Of a DNA stretch of 64,000 nucleotides, positions 51,644 to 61,015 are shown piece after piece; within the stretch, counting starts at the first letter, position 1; each line of letters opens with the position of its first letter. A program made the position numbers and the translations under genes. This DNA comes from JBQTKD01 sp963703165 (lineage in GTDB: Bacteria; Actinomycetota; Actinomycetes; Sporichthyales; Sporichthyaceae): NCBI GenBank assembly GCA_963703165.1, contig OY969798.1, positions 3,472,001-3,536,000 of the forward strand, in the 5' to 3' direction. The notes below the pieces were generated by a model, which worked only from the letters and a program-made list of their open reading frames with translations, made no database searches and was not told the DNA's origin.

Positions 51644-52473
51644 GGCCGACGACCCTTCAACCACGCCGGCCGGTTGCCGGTGCGGGCTGACTCGTCCGGG
51701 ACGGGCGCCTGGGCGGCACAGTCCGCGAGCGGCGGCAACCACACGGACTGAGCGTCCAGGCGGGCTCGCAGCCGGGCGACGTAAGCGGCCCGGATCTCAG
51801 CAGGAGATGCGAAATTCTCGTCGCCGAACCACTCGTCCGGGACCTGGGCGACGGCGGCGGTCAACGCCTCGTCCGTCACCAACCGGGTGAGTGCGGTCGC
51901 CGCCGCCTCGACGTCGGGTCGGAACCGGATCAACGCGTGCTGCGCCGCGTCGTACGGGCGGGTGATGGAGGCGTCGGCCCTGGGCCAGTCGTGGTGGAAC
52001 ACCAGCGCGGCGCCATGGTCGATCAGCATCAGGCGCCCGTGCCAATGCAGCATGTTCGGGTTGCGCCAGGACCGGTCCACGTTCTGGACCAACGCGTCGA
52101 ACCACAGGACCTGTCCCGACAGTGTCTTGTCTCCCTCGAAGACCGACGGGTCGAAGTCGAGCGAGCCGGGCAGGAAGTCGATGCCGAGGTTGTGTCCGGC
52201 ACTGCGCCGCAACAGATCCTGGACCTCCTCGTCCGGTTCGGCCGGGGCGAGCAGCGGGTCGAGGTCGACGACGGCGAGCTCCGGGACCGGCAGGCCGAGG
52301 GTGCGCGCCAGGCCGGCGCAGATCACCTCTGCGACGAGGACCTTGGTGCCCTGCCCGGCCCCGTGGAACTTGACGACGTAGGTGCCGAGGTCGTCGGCCT
52401 CCATCAGACCCGGCAGCGAGCCGCCTTCCCGTAGCGGCGTGATGTACCGAGTGGCCGTGACGAGGGGGAGCAC
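51640..52473 (-). CDS. HipA-like kinase-fold protein
   Basis: A 277-residue protein of the short HipA-like family: YVVKFHGAGQGTKVLVAEVICAGLARTLGLPVPE (with the Lys/Glu of a kinase ATP site), QVLWFDALVQNVDRSWRNPNML (Asp/Asn of the catalytic loop) and RLMLIDHGAALVFHH (metal-binding Asp in the IDHG position). GTG start 52473. Unlike true HipA, it lacks the N-terminal subdomain and is paired with DUF3037 rather than a Cro-type antitoxin. Protein kinase activity is plausible from the motifs; toxin action is not established. Confidence 0.82.
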   Translation of the reverse strand: MLPLVTATRYITPLREGGSLPGLMEADDLGTYVVKFHGAGQGTKVLVAEVICAGLARTLGLPVPELAVVDLDPLLAPAEPDEEVQDLLRRSAGHNLGIDFLPGSLDFDPSVFEGDKTLSGQVLWFDALVQNVDRSWRNPNMLHWHGRLMLIDHGAALVFHHDWPRADASITRPYDAAQHALIRFRPDVEAAATALTRLVTDEALTAAVAQVPDEWFGDENFASPAEIRAAYVARLRARLDAQSVWLPPLADCAAQAPVPDESARTGNRPAWLKGRRP

Positions 52474-52532
52474 GGTGCTCGAGCGTAGTCGCCCTGGTAG
52501 ACAGTGCGTCTCACCTCGGGAGGCGACATCTC

Positions 52533-53315
52533 ATGGCCGGCTTGCGTGTGGAGACTCCCCAACCCGGCGTGGTGTTACTCGTCCTCGATCGGCCGGGGCG
52601 GCTCAACGCCTTCGACAACGCGATGGTGCTCGAGTTGCCACCCGTGCTCCGAGGCTTCGCCGACGATCCCGAGGTCCGGGTCGTTGTGATCACCGGCGCC
52701 CCCGGAGCCTTCAGCGCAGGCGGGGATCTGTCCGTGGTGGGCTCGTTGCCGCAGCGGTCCACGGAAGAGTTGGAAGCGGACCTGCTGCGGGCTTTCCAAG
52801 CGAGCGCTCTGCTTCACGAGATGGACAAGCCGACGATCGCGGCGATCAGCGGACCCGCGGCCGGAGGTGGGCTGGGTCTGGCGCTCGCCTGCGACGTGCG
52901 AATCGCGGCCATGGACGCCGCGTTCGTGTGCCCGTTCATCAACATGGGCCTGGGGCCCGACTACGGGGTTACCTGGTTGTTGCCCAGAATCGTCGGCCAC
53001 GCGATCGCGTTGGAGATGGCATTGACCGGACGGCGGGTCGGCGCGGAGGAAGCGCTGAGAACCGGTCTGGCGAACCGGCTGTGCGACGACCCGCTGGCTG
53101 ACGCACTCGCCCTGGCGGTCAGGATCGCGGCGCAGCCCGCCGGAGCGGTCGGCCTCACCAAACGCCTCATCCGGGATTCCGCATCCCTGGATTTTCCGGC
53201 GGCACTCCGCGCCGAGGCCGCGGCGGCGGAGGCGGCTCTGCACGGCAAGGAATTCGCTGAGCTCTGTGCCGTGTGGCAAGCCGAGATCGGCGGCGCGGCC
53301 GGAGGCGGCACATGA
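52533..53315 (+). CDS. Enoyl-CoA hydratase/isomerase (PaaG-like) family
   Basis: A 260-residue crotonase: ITGAPGAFSAGGDLSVV and AAISGPAAGGGLGLALACDVRIAA build the oxyanion hole. The catalytic stretch FVCPFINMGLGPDYGVTWLLPRIVG has Asp where hydratases have Glu, as in PaaG-type isomerases, so isomerisation of an unsaturated or oxepin-type CoA ester is more likely than simple hydration. First of three genes (two crotonases and a cupin) on one strand. Confidence 0.82.
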   Translation: MAGLRVETPQPGVVLLVLDRPGRLNAFDNAMVLELPPVLRGFADDPEVRVVVITGAPGAFSAGGDLSVVGSLPQRSTEELEADLLRAFQASALLHEMDKPTIAAISGPAAGGGLGLALACDVRIAAMDAAFVCPFINMGLGPDYGVTWLLPRIVGHAIALEMALTGRRVGAEEALRTGLANRLCDDPLADALALAVRIAAQPAGAVGLTKRLIRDSASLDFPAALRAEAAAAEAALHGKEFAELCAVWQAEIGGAAGGGT

Positions 53316-53368
53316 GGGCCCTCTAGGTTGAAGGCAGCGTCATCTGCCGCCCACCTGGAGGAACCCGA

Positions 53369-54094
53369 GTGATTCAGCACGTCCGCCGGGATCGCGTCGC
53401 CGTGCTCACCCTCGACCGCCCGGACAAGCACAACGCGCTCAACGTCGCCATCTGCGGCGCGTTGCGTTCCGCGTTCGACACCGCGCTCACCGACGGTGCG
53501 CGCGCCATCGTGTTGACCGGCAACGGCCCGAGCTTCTGTGCCGGCGCCGACCTCAACGAGGTCTACAGCAGCGAGTTGGTCCAGGCCCTGCGCGACCTCC
53601 TGCGGAGAATGGTGACCGCACCGGTCCCTGTGGTCGCCGCGGTCAACGGACCGGCCATCGGTGGCGGGTTGCAGTTGGTGATCGCCTCCGACTTCCGGGT
53701 GATCGCGCCCGCCGCGCGCTTCGGGATCCCGCCTGCGAAGCTCGGTGTCGCAGTCGATCCGTGGACGATCCGTCGGCTTGTTCAGGTCGCCGGTGACGGT
53801 ACGGCCAGGGCCCTGCTCCTCGCGGCTGAGCAGGTCGACGCGGCGGGCGCGCTCGCCTGCGGCCTCGCCGACCGCGAGGGCGGGCTCGAGGAAGCGGTCG
53901 CGTGGGCGCAGGGCATGGCAGAGCTCGCGCCGCTCACCCTCGCCTACACCAAGCAGGTCCTCAACGAGGACTTCGACGCCGACCTGGACCCCCGACACCG
54001 GGCCGCCTTCGACGCGTGCTGGGCAAGTGAGGACCGCGAAGAGGGACGCCTCGCCAGGGCTGAACGACGTCCGCCGATTTTCCAAGGGAAGTGA
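53369..54094 (+). CDS. Enoyl-CoA hydratase family (EchA6-like)
   Basis: A 241-residue crotonase from GTG 53369: IVLTGNGPSFCAGADLNEVY and VAAVNGPAIGGGLQLVIASDFRVIA. The region ARFGIPPAKLGVAVDPWTIRRLVQVAG strongly recalls mycobacterial EchA6, which has lost both catalytic Glu residues and shuttles acyl-CoA rather than hydrating it. The equivalent positions here are also not Glu, so true hydratase activity is doubtful. Its stop overlaps the start of the cupin gene (GTGA). Confidence 0.78.
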   Translation: MIQHVRRDRVAVLTLDRPDKHNALNVAICGALRSAFDTALTDGARAIVLTGNGPSFCAGADLNEVYSSELVQALRDLLRRMVTAPVPVVAAVNGPAIGGGLQLVIASDFRVIAPAARFGIPPAKLGVAVDPWTIRRLVQVAGDGTARALLLAAEQVDAAGALACGLADREGGLEEAVAWAQGMAELAPLTLAYTKQVLNEDFDADLDPRHRAAFDACWASEDREEGRLARAERRPPIFQGK

Positions 54095-54450
54095 CGGTCC
54101 GTCGCATGAGCGGAGTCACGATCAGTCGCGTTCCCGGTGACCCCTCGTCGATGTGGCCGCGGGTCACCGGCGGCCCGTCGGCCGTCACCGACGGCATCAC
54201 CGTGGGGGAGTGGACCCTGACCCGGTGCGCGTTCACCGATCGCCATCAGCACGCCGAGATCAACACCGTTCTCGAGGGAGAGCTTCACGTCACGTGTGAA
54301 GGCCGGACGCACGTGCTGGCCGCCGGCCAGACGATTGTCGTCCCCGGCGGAACGCTCGCGCGTTACGCGGCACCGGACTTCGCGCGGATGTCGTACGTCT
54401 ACGGCCCCGGCGAGCAGGGCGTCGCGGATGTGGCGTACGAGGAGTTCTGA
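54091..54450 (+). CDS. Cupin-domain protein
   Basis: A 119-residue single-cupin protein. The first motif is FTDRHQHAEINTVLEGELHV (HxH and Glu metal ligands) and the second is VPGGTLARYAAPDFARM, which lacks the usual distal His. GTG 54091 overlaps the crotonase stop; ATG 54106 (MSGVTISR) is an alternative. Small metal-binding or sugar-binding role; substrate unknown. Confidence 0.75.
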   Translation: MTVRRMSGVTISRVPGDPSSMWPRVTGGPSAVTDGITVGEWTLTRCAFTDRHQHAEINTVLEGELHVTCEGRTHVLAAGQTIVVPGGTLARYAAPDFARMSYVYGPGEQGVADVAYEEF

Positions 54451-54511
54451 GCCGCAGGATTCAGCGCGGCGGCTGTCTGGTTGCCGTGGGGCAGTGGGCG
54501 CTTGTGGGTGA

Positions 54512-54641
54512 GGTGCCCGTTGGCGTAGCCGTGATGGGATATGAGCAAGCGTCAGATTGCTTACCAATCTGTCGAATCCCTTCTGGAGGGGCTCGATCTC
54601 GAACCCCGAAACTGTCGGTGGTGTTCTCTAGAGTTGCAGTC
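54512..54641 (+). promoter_or_regulatory. Conserved DUF222 upstream element, second copy
   Basis: Blocks GGTGCCCGTTG (54512-54522), CGTCAGA (54550-54556) and CGAAACTGTCGGTG (54607-54620) match those before the decayed gene at 11623 with spacings of 38 and 57 versus 38 and 55 bases. The last block ends 21 bases before the ATG in both, and 14 of these 21 bases also agree (core TCTCT-R-GAGTT). Probably the promoter and leader of this gene family. Confidence 0.65.
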
Positions 54642-56210
54642 ATGACCACCACCCACGACGCACCCGCTGCCGCTCCGGCGGCGGCTGCTGTTGCCGCGTT
54701 GCGGGTGGCGTTCGAGGCAGCGTTGACGGCCGTGCGGGAGGAGCAGTGGCGGTCCGGCGACGGGGAGGTCAAGGGCCAGGTCGTGGAGACCCACCAGTTC
54801 CTCGCCTTCGCTCTGTCGCTGCATCTGTCCTCGGTCGCGGAGATGGACGAGCGAGGCATCGCGGAGGTCGACGGAGCGATCAGCACCCGCGCCTGGCTGC
54901 GCCACCGGTTGAACGAGACCCCCGGCGCAGCGTCGTCGACCGCGAAGATGGCAGTCGCGTGCTCCCCCAAGGGCCCGCACGCGAAGGTCGGCGCCGCGTT
55001 GGCCGCGGGCGAGGTGAACCCGGACCAGTTCCGGGTGATCACCAAGGCCCTGGGCTCCCTCCCCGCGAAGACACCTGTCGAGCACCGCGAGTTCGCGCGG
55101 GATCTGCTCCTGCAGAAGGCCTCCGAGCTCAACGCCGATGACCTGCGCAGGATCGGCAAGGGCCTGCGCGAAGCCGCCGACCCGGACGGCACGTTGCCTG
55201 ACGACGACGACGAGGTCGAGCGTCTGCGGGGCGTCAATTACCGCGACCACCACGACGGAACCCACTCGGTCACCTGGCGCGACCGCGTCGAGAACATCGC
55301 TCTGCTCAAGACTGCGATCGGCTCGCTGGACGCCCCGAAGCCGCAGGAGAACGGCGCCGCAGACCCCCGCTCACCCGGCCAACGCCGCGCCGACGCGATG
55401 GTCCACCTCTGCAACAACCTGTTGCGCCACGGCGGCCTTCCCCACTCCCGCGGTGTCGCGCCGCACCTGCACGCGATCGCCGGTCTCGACACCCTCAAGG
55501 GTGCCGACGGGGCTGCCAAGGCGGCGCTGGCCACCGGCGGCGCGCTCACCCTCGACGCCCTGCGCCTGCTGGCCTGCGACTGCGACATCACCCCGATCGT
55601 CCTCGACGCCCACGGCAAACCACTCTCCGTCGGGCGGACCACCCGCATCTGGACCCCCGCGATCTGGGCCGCCCTCGTCGCTCGCGACACCGGCTGCGCC
55701 TTCCCCGCGTGCGACATCCCGTCCTGGATGTGCAAGGGACACCACATGAAGCACTGGGTCGCCGACCAGGGTCCCACCGAACTCGACAACGGAGTTCTGC
55801 TGTGCGACCGGCACCATGTGCAGGTCCATCACCGCGGATGGACAGCGCGACTCGACGAACACGGGATCCCCGAGTTCCTCCCACCGCCGTGGATCGACGC
55901 GCTGCAACGACCGAGGCAGAACCATCACTGGAAATTCCAGAAAGGCCTACTCGTCCCACCGACCTCCCGGATCTCGAATCCTGGGAGTGATGCCGGCCTC
56001 AGAGGCGTGGGTCGACGGGCTCCGACTCGAGGGCGAGCACGGCGAATACTGCTTCGTGCACCCGCCACAGCGGCTCGCCACGTGCGACGCGTTCGAGCGA
56101 CTCGATGCCGAGGGCGAACTCGCGGGAGGCGAGCGAGCGCTTGTGGCCGAGGCCGCGGGAACGCAGGCGCTCCAGGTTCGCGGGCTCGGTGTAGTCGGGG
56201 CCGTAGATGA
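54642..56210 (+). CDS. DUF222/HNH endonuclease family protein
   Basis: The frame from ATG 54642 encodes an intact DUF222 protein with HNH domain: the N-terminal DUF222 part includes WLRHRLNETPGAASSTAKMA and HAKVGAALAAGEVNPDQFRV. The HNH core is CAFPACDIPSWMCKGHHMKHW and NGVLLCDRHHVQVHHRGWTA. The start is fixed by the conserved upstream element, though the frame is open 156 bases further 5'. The natural end is near NHHWKFQKGLL; the remaining ~75 arginine-rich residues overlap pnkp antisense and look non-coding, so the true 3' end may be lost or shifted. Putative nuclease of dispersed actinobacterial repeats. Confidence 0.75.
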   Translation: MTTTHDAPAAAPAAAAVAALRVAFEAALTAVREEQWRSGDGEVKGQVVETHQFLAFALSLHLSSVAEMDERGIAEVDGAISTRAWLRHRLNETPGAASSTAKMAVACSPKGPHAKVGAALAAGEVNPDQFRVITKALGSLPAKTPVEHREFARDLLLQKASELNADDLRRIGKGLREAADPDGTLPDDDDEVERLRGVNYRDHHDGTHSVTWRDRVENIALLKTAIGSLDAPKPQENGAADPRSPGQRRADAMVHLCNNLLRHGGLPHSRGVAPHLHAIAGLDTLKGADGAAKAALATGGALTLDALRLLACDCDITPIVLDAHGKPLSVGRTTRIWTPAIWAALVARDTGCAFPACDIPSWMCKGHHMKHWVADQGPTELDNGVLLCDRHHVQVHHRGWTARLDEHGIPEFLPPPWIDALQRPRQNHHWKFQKGLLVPPTSRISNPGSDAGLRGVGRRAPTRGRARRILLRAPATAARHVRRVRATRCRGRTRGRRASACGRGRGNAGAPGSRARCSRGRR

Positions 56211-58554
56211 TGCGCAGGTACTCGCGGCCGCGCACCTTCACGCCCGGGCTGCACCCACCCCTTGTGACCGCGCACGACGTTGGCGGTGGGCTTGACGACC
56301 ATGCCCTCGCCGCCGACGCCGGTCAGCTCGGTCCACCAGGCGACACCCGCGGCCACTGACGCCTCGTCAGTCGTGTCGACGGCGAGGCGACCGGTGGCAC
56401 GGACGAGTTCGGGCGCGACTGCCGACGAGCCGGTCGGCGATGCCGAGGTGCCAGACATGGTCGTGGTCGGTCCAGGTCCGGCCCTCGGTCGCGAGCACCT
56501 GGAAGGGAGCGACCTGCACGCCGTCGAGACCGTCGGTCGGCCACACGTAGCGTCGGTACGCGGCGGTGTAGTCGTGGGCGTTCTCGGCGCGGGAACGAGT
56601 GCGGGTCAGGAGGTCGGCGACGTCGACGCCACGGTCGGCGGCCTGGGCCAAAGCGCCGACCGCATGCGGGCAGTGCGGATCGTGCCGCGGCTCCGACAGC
56701 GGCGTACTGGTGGCGCAGCAGGTCCTCCGCCTTCGCCGACCAAGGCAGCAGTTCGCAGTCCAGCAGAAGCCAACCCGTGTCCAGTTCGTCCCACAGCCCG
56801 GCGGCGCCGATCGCGTCGCGGAGCCGTGCGAGCAGTGACTCGGTCAGGGCCGGCGGGAAGAACGACCGTCCGGTCCGGGTGTGCACCGCGCCGGTCGTGC
56901 CGTCGGTCGCCCCGAACCGGGTGCGCGCGACCTCGTCGTCACGGCAGACGAGCGCCACCGCCCGCGACCCCATGTGCTTCTCCTCGCACAGGACCTGCGC
57001 GACGCCGCACTCGCGGTAGTAGTCGAAGGCCGAGCTCGGGTGCTCGAGCAGGTCGCCGGTCGTCGAGGTCGCGCACGGCGACATCGTCGGCGGCAGGTAC
57101 AGCAACCAGCGCGGCTCCAGTGCGAATCGACTCATCACCTCCAGCGCTCCGGCGGCGTTCTCCTCCCGGACCGTCACCCGCCCGGCGAGGCGGGTCTCCA
57201 CACCGCGCTTGCCGAGGACGTCGGTGATCGACAGTTCCTCCGGCCGCCCGCACGGGCGCGGCCTCGGCGGTGGGGAACGGCTTGCTCGGCTGGTACCAGA
57301 CCTGCTGGGCCGGAACGGAGACGATCTCCTTCTCCGGGTACCGCAGGGCGGTCAGCTTGCCGCCGAACACGCAGCCGGTGTCCAGGCACATCGTGTTGTT
57401 GATCCACTCCGGTTCCGGGGTGGGCGTGTGGCCGTAGAGCACCATCGCCTTGCCGCGGTACTCGTCCGCCCACGGATATCCGACGGGTAGTCCGAACTCG
57501 TCGGTCTCCCCGGTGGTGTCGCCGTAGAGGGCGAAGCTGCGCACCCGGCGCGGAGGCGCGGCCGTGGTAGGCCTCCTTCAGCCCGGCGTGTGCGACGACC
57601 AGGCGGCCGTCGTCCAGGACGAGGTGCGAGACGAGGTCGTAGCAGAACTTCTTCACCGTCAGCGCGGAATTCCGCGTCCTCACCGCCGAGCTGCGACAGG
57701 TCTCGGCGAGGCCGTGGGTCACCTGCACGTTGCGCGCCGTCGAGTGCGCGCACGAGCTTGTTCTCGTGGTTGCCCGGGCACGCAGAACGCGTGGCCCGCG
57801 CCGACCATGCCCATCACCAGGCGCAGCACGCCGGGGGAGTCCGGGCCACGGTCGACCAGGTCGCCGACGAACACCGCCTTGCGTCCGGCCGGGGGGATCG
57901 CGTCGACGACCCGATCGTGCTCGTCGCGCAGCAGCGCGTAGCCGAGCTCGGTGAGCAGCTGTTCGAGCTCTGCCCGGCAGCCGTGGATGTCGCCGATGAC
58001 GTCGAACGGGCCGTGCTCGTCGCGGAAGTCGTTGAGCAGCTTCTCGCGCACGATGACGGCGGACGCGACGTCCTCCTCCGAACGGAGCACGTGAACTTTG
58101 CGGAAGCCCTCCTTGCCGAGGTGCTTGAGCGATCGACGCAACTGGTCCTGCTGTCGTGCGCACGACGGCGGCGCCGAAGTTCCGGTCGGTGCGCGCCGCG
58201 GTGCGGTCGACGCAGACCCGCTCGGGCAGGTCGAGCACGATCGCGACCGGCAGGACGTCGTGCGCGCGGGCAAGGGCGACGAGCTGTCGCCGCCCTTCGG
58301 GCTGCACGTTCGTGGCATCGACGACCGTCAGCTTGCCCGCATCGAGGCGCTTGCCCGCGATGTAGTGCAGCACCTCGAACGCCGCGTTGCTCGCGGCCTG
58401 GTCGTTCTCGTCGTCGCTGACCAGGCCACGGCAGAAGTCGCTGGAGATGACCTCGAAGCGGCCGAAGTGCGCGGCGGCGAAGGTCGACTTGCCGGACCCG
58501 CTCGCACCGACCAGGCAGACCAGGGACAGCTCCGGGATCGGCGCGCTCGCTCAC
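55999..58554 (-). pseudogene. pnkp: Polynucleotide kinase-phosphatase-ligase Pnkp, multiply frameshifted
   Basis: The three-domain RNA repair enzyme is recognisable in pieces. The kinase has P-loop GASGSGKST; the phosphatase has GDIHGC, GDLVDRGPDS, GNHENK, VVAHAGLK and YGHTP; the ligase domain has CEEKHMGSRAVAL (nucleotidyl Lys) and EGMVVKP. It starts GTGAGCGAG at 58554, overlapping the hen1 stop. About eleven single-base changes break the frame (near 58540, 58157, 57775, 57736, 57700, 57657, 57549, 57248, 56664, 56423 and 56245); ten are insertions and one (57700) a deletion. Correcting them gives exactly 848 residues, the family size. Either recent decay, consensus error, or recoding. Repairs RNA ends cut by ribotoxins together with Hen1. 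Confidence 0.88.
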
Positions 58555-59966
58555 GACGACCTCCGGAAGATCGCCATCTGCGTCGGCGGTCCGACCTCGG
58601 GGTCGTCCTCGCCCACCGGGCAGGTACCGCACGTGCGTACCCGTGCGCGCCGGCGACCTCGTCTGCCCAGGCGCGGAACTGCGCGCGGGTCCATTCGAAG
58701 CGGTGGTCCCGGTGGCGCATCGCCCCGGCAGCGAGGAATTCGTAGCGGACGTTGTGCTCGACGTTCGGGGTCGTGACCACGACCGAGGTGGGGCGCGCGT
58801 GCACGAAGACGCTGCGCACCAGGGCTGGGAGGCGTGGGTCGTCGACGTGCTCGATGACCTCCATCAGCACGACGGCGTCCTTGCCGGACAGGCGGTCGTC
58901 CCGGTAGGTCGCGGACGACTGGAGCAGCTCGATCCGTGCGCGCTTGCTGTCCGGCATCCGGTCGAAGTTCAGCCGTCGGGCCGCGATCTCCAGCGCACGG
59001 TGGGACACGTCGACGCCGAGGATCTCGAGGAACGTGGGGTCGTCGATCAGACGCGCGAAGCAGGGCGCCCTCACCGCAGCCGAGGTCGACGACGCTGCGC
59101 ACGCCTTCCGAGCGCAGAGCCGCGGCGACGGCGCCGAGCCGCACCTGGGCCAGGGACGTGGGCTTCTCGGCCTCGTCCGGCGTCTCGGCGGGGACGGCGT
59201 TGTCGAGGGCCTCCGGCTCGGCGTCGTCGACCTCGGCGAGACGACCGATCGCGGTCTGCACGAGGGCGCGCTTGTGTCTGAGGTAGCGGCGGGTGATGAG
59301 GTCGCGTTCGGGGTGCGCCGGCAGCCACGTGCCCGCGCGACCGGGTCAGCTTCTCGACCTCGTCCGCGGAGACCCAGTAGTGCTTGCTGTCGTCGAGCAC
59401 CGGGCATCAGGACGTAGAGGTGACTCAGCGCGTCGGCGACACGCAGCGTCACCGGTCAGGGTCGCCTCGACGTAACGCGAATCGCCCCACGCCGGGACGT
59501 CGGGGTCGAGCGGGAGGCGCCGGGTGGCCACGGTCCAGCCCAGCGGGGCGAACAGGCGCTCGACCAGGTCGGCGCCGCCGCCGCGGCTGGGCAGCGCCGG
59601 CAGGTGGACCTCCAGCGGGATGGGCGCGGCCGCCAGGTCCGGTCGGGCGTCGCACCGCCCGGTCATGGCGGTGCGGAACACCTTGCTGAGCGCGACGGAC
59701 AGCATCGACGACGCGGCGTAGGGGCGGTCGTTGACGTACTGCGCGAGGGAGAACCCGTAGTCCCGTCCGCCCTTCCCGCGTACCAACGCGACCGGGTCGA
59801 CCTCGAGCAGCAGCGCGACGGTCGCACGATCCGCGTCGGCCTCGGGCCAGAACACGTGCGCCGTCCCGGCGGCCGTGTCGAAGGTCTGCGCCTTGTCGGG
59901 GTGCTTGTGCAGCAGGTAGCCGAGGTCGGCGGCCTGCGGCATGGTCGTGGACAGGGTCAGGAGCAC
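58551..59966 (-). pseudogene. hen1: RNA 3'-terminal ribose 2'-O-methyltransferase Hen1, multiply frameshifted
   Basis: Bacterial Hen1 methylates the 2'-OH of the 3' end at a cleaved RNA before Pnkp seals it. The N-terminal domain begins LLTLSTTMPQAADLGYLLHKHP; the methyltransferase has SAM motif VVDLGCGEGAL, metal ligands in EVIEHVDDPRL, and TTPNVEHNVRYEFL with HRDHRFEWTRAQF. Six one-base insertions break the frame (near 59452, 59400, 59334, 59058, 58632 and 58616). Removing them yields exactly 469 residues from GTG 59966. The TGA overlaps the pnkp GTG, the normal operon order. All catalytic motifs are intact, unusual for an old pseudogene. Confidence 0.88.
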
Positions 59967-60048
59967 CGGGTCAGTGTGGGCCATGGCGTGGTTGGGTCCC
60001 ACCGGTTTAGGGTCCGAAGTGGCTCAGCCCCCCACTCCGGAGGTTCCG

Positions 60049-60951
60049 ATGGCCCGACGACGTGACATCGAGTTCGACAGCGACGGCACCACCCTGCGTG
60101 GCTGGTTCTACCCCGCAGTGGGCGTCTCGGGCACCGCGCCGACGATCGTCATGGCGCACGGCTTCTCCGCGGTCAAGGAGATGTACCTCGACAGCTACGC
60201 CGAGCTGTTCTCCGAGAACGGGCTCAACGCCCTCGTCTTCGACAACCGGAACTTCGGCGACAGCGACGGCACACCGCGCCAGGAGATCGAGCCGTGGGCG
60301 CAGGTTCGGGACTACCGGACCGCGATCACCTACGCGACCACGCTGGCCGAGACCGACGTCAACCGGATCGGGATCTGGGGCAGCAGCTACTCCGGTGGCC
60401 ACGTGCTGGTCGTCGCGGCCATCGACCGCCGGGTCAAGGCCGTCGCCAGCCAGGTCCCGTTGATCAGTGGCTACGAGAACGTCCGCGCCCTGGTGCGTGC
60501 CGACTTCATCGACATCTACCGCGATCAGTTCGACGCAGAACGCCTGTCCCGCTTCCAGGGCAACGAGCCGACGATGGTTCCCGTTGTCGCGGAGGACCCG
60601 ATGGCGCCGTCTGCCCTGCCGACGCCGGACTCCTATCAGTGGTTCACCGAGACCGGTGCCGGTCGTGCGCCGAACTGGAAGAACGAGGTCACGCTGCGGA
60701 CCGTCGAGGCGCTCGGGGAGTACAACCCCGTCGACTACATCGACAAGATCAGCCCGACCCCGCTGCTGCTGATGCCCGCGAAGAACGACGTCCTCACCCC
60801 GACCCGGTTCGCGATCGCCGCCTACGAGAAGGCACTGGAGCCGAAGAAGCTCGAGATCCTTCCCGGCGGGCACTTCGACGCCTACGTCAAGGGATTCGAG
60901 GCCTCCAGCAGCCCCGCGCTGCAGTGGTTCCGCACCCACCTCGCTCCCTGA
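60049..60951 (+). CDS. Alpha/beta hydrolase
   Basis: A 300-residue hydrolase from ATG 60049 (GGAGG upstream). The oxyanion segment is VMAHGFSAVKEMYLD, the nucleophile elbow GIWGSSYSGGHVL (G-x-S-x-S-G, with the first elbow Ser replaced by S-Y), and the acid/base likely in LLLMPAKNDVLTP and ILPGGHFDAYVKGF. It resembles the DltD/peptidase S15-like dienelactone-hydrolase group of actinomycetes. Divergent from hen1. Substrate unknown. Confidence 0.85.
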   Translation: MARRRDIEFDSDGTTLRGWFYPAVGVSGTAPTIVMAHGFSAVKEMYLDSYAELFSENGLNALVFDNRNFGDSDGTPRQEIEPWAQVRDYRTAITYATTLAETDVNRIGIWGSSYSGGHVLVVAAIDRRVKAVASQVPLISGYENVRALVRADFIDIYRDQFDAERLSRFQGNEPTMVPVVAEDPMAPSALPTPDSYQWFTETGAGRAPNWKNEVTLRTVEALGEYNPVDYIDKISPTPLLLMPAKNDVLTPTRFAIAAYEKALEPKKLEILPGGHFDAYVKGFEASSSPALQWFRTHLAP

Positions 60952-61015
60952 CCGGACCGCCTCGGCGCAGGAGTAGGTACGGTCGAACCATTCGACCGGA
61001 AGAGGTGCTGCAGCC

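Noticed and set aside
51254..52473. Classical HipAB toxin-antitoxin system
   Set aside because: No Cro/C1-type HipB is present and the kinase lacks the HipA N-terminal subdomain; the partner is DUF3037.
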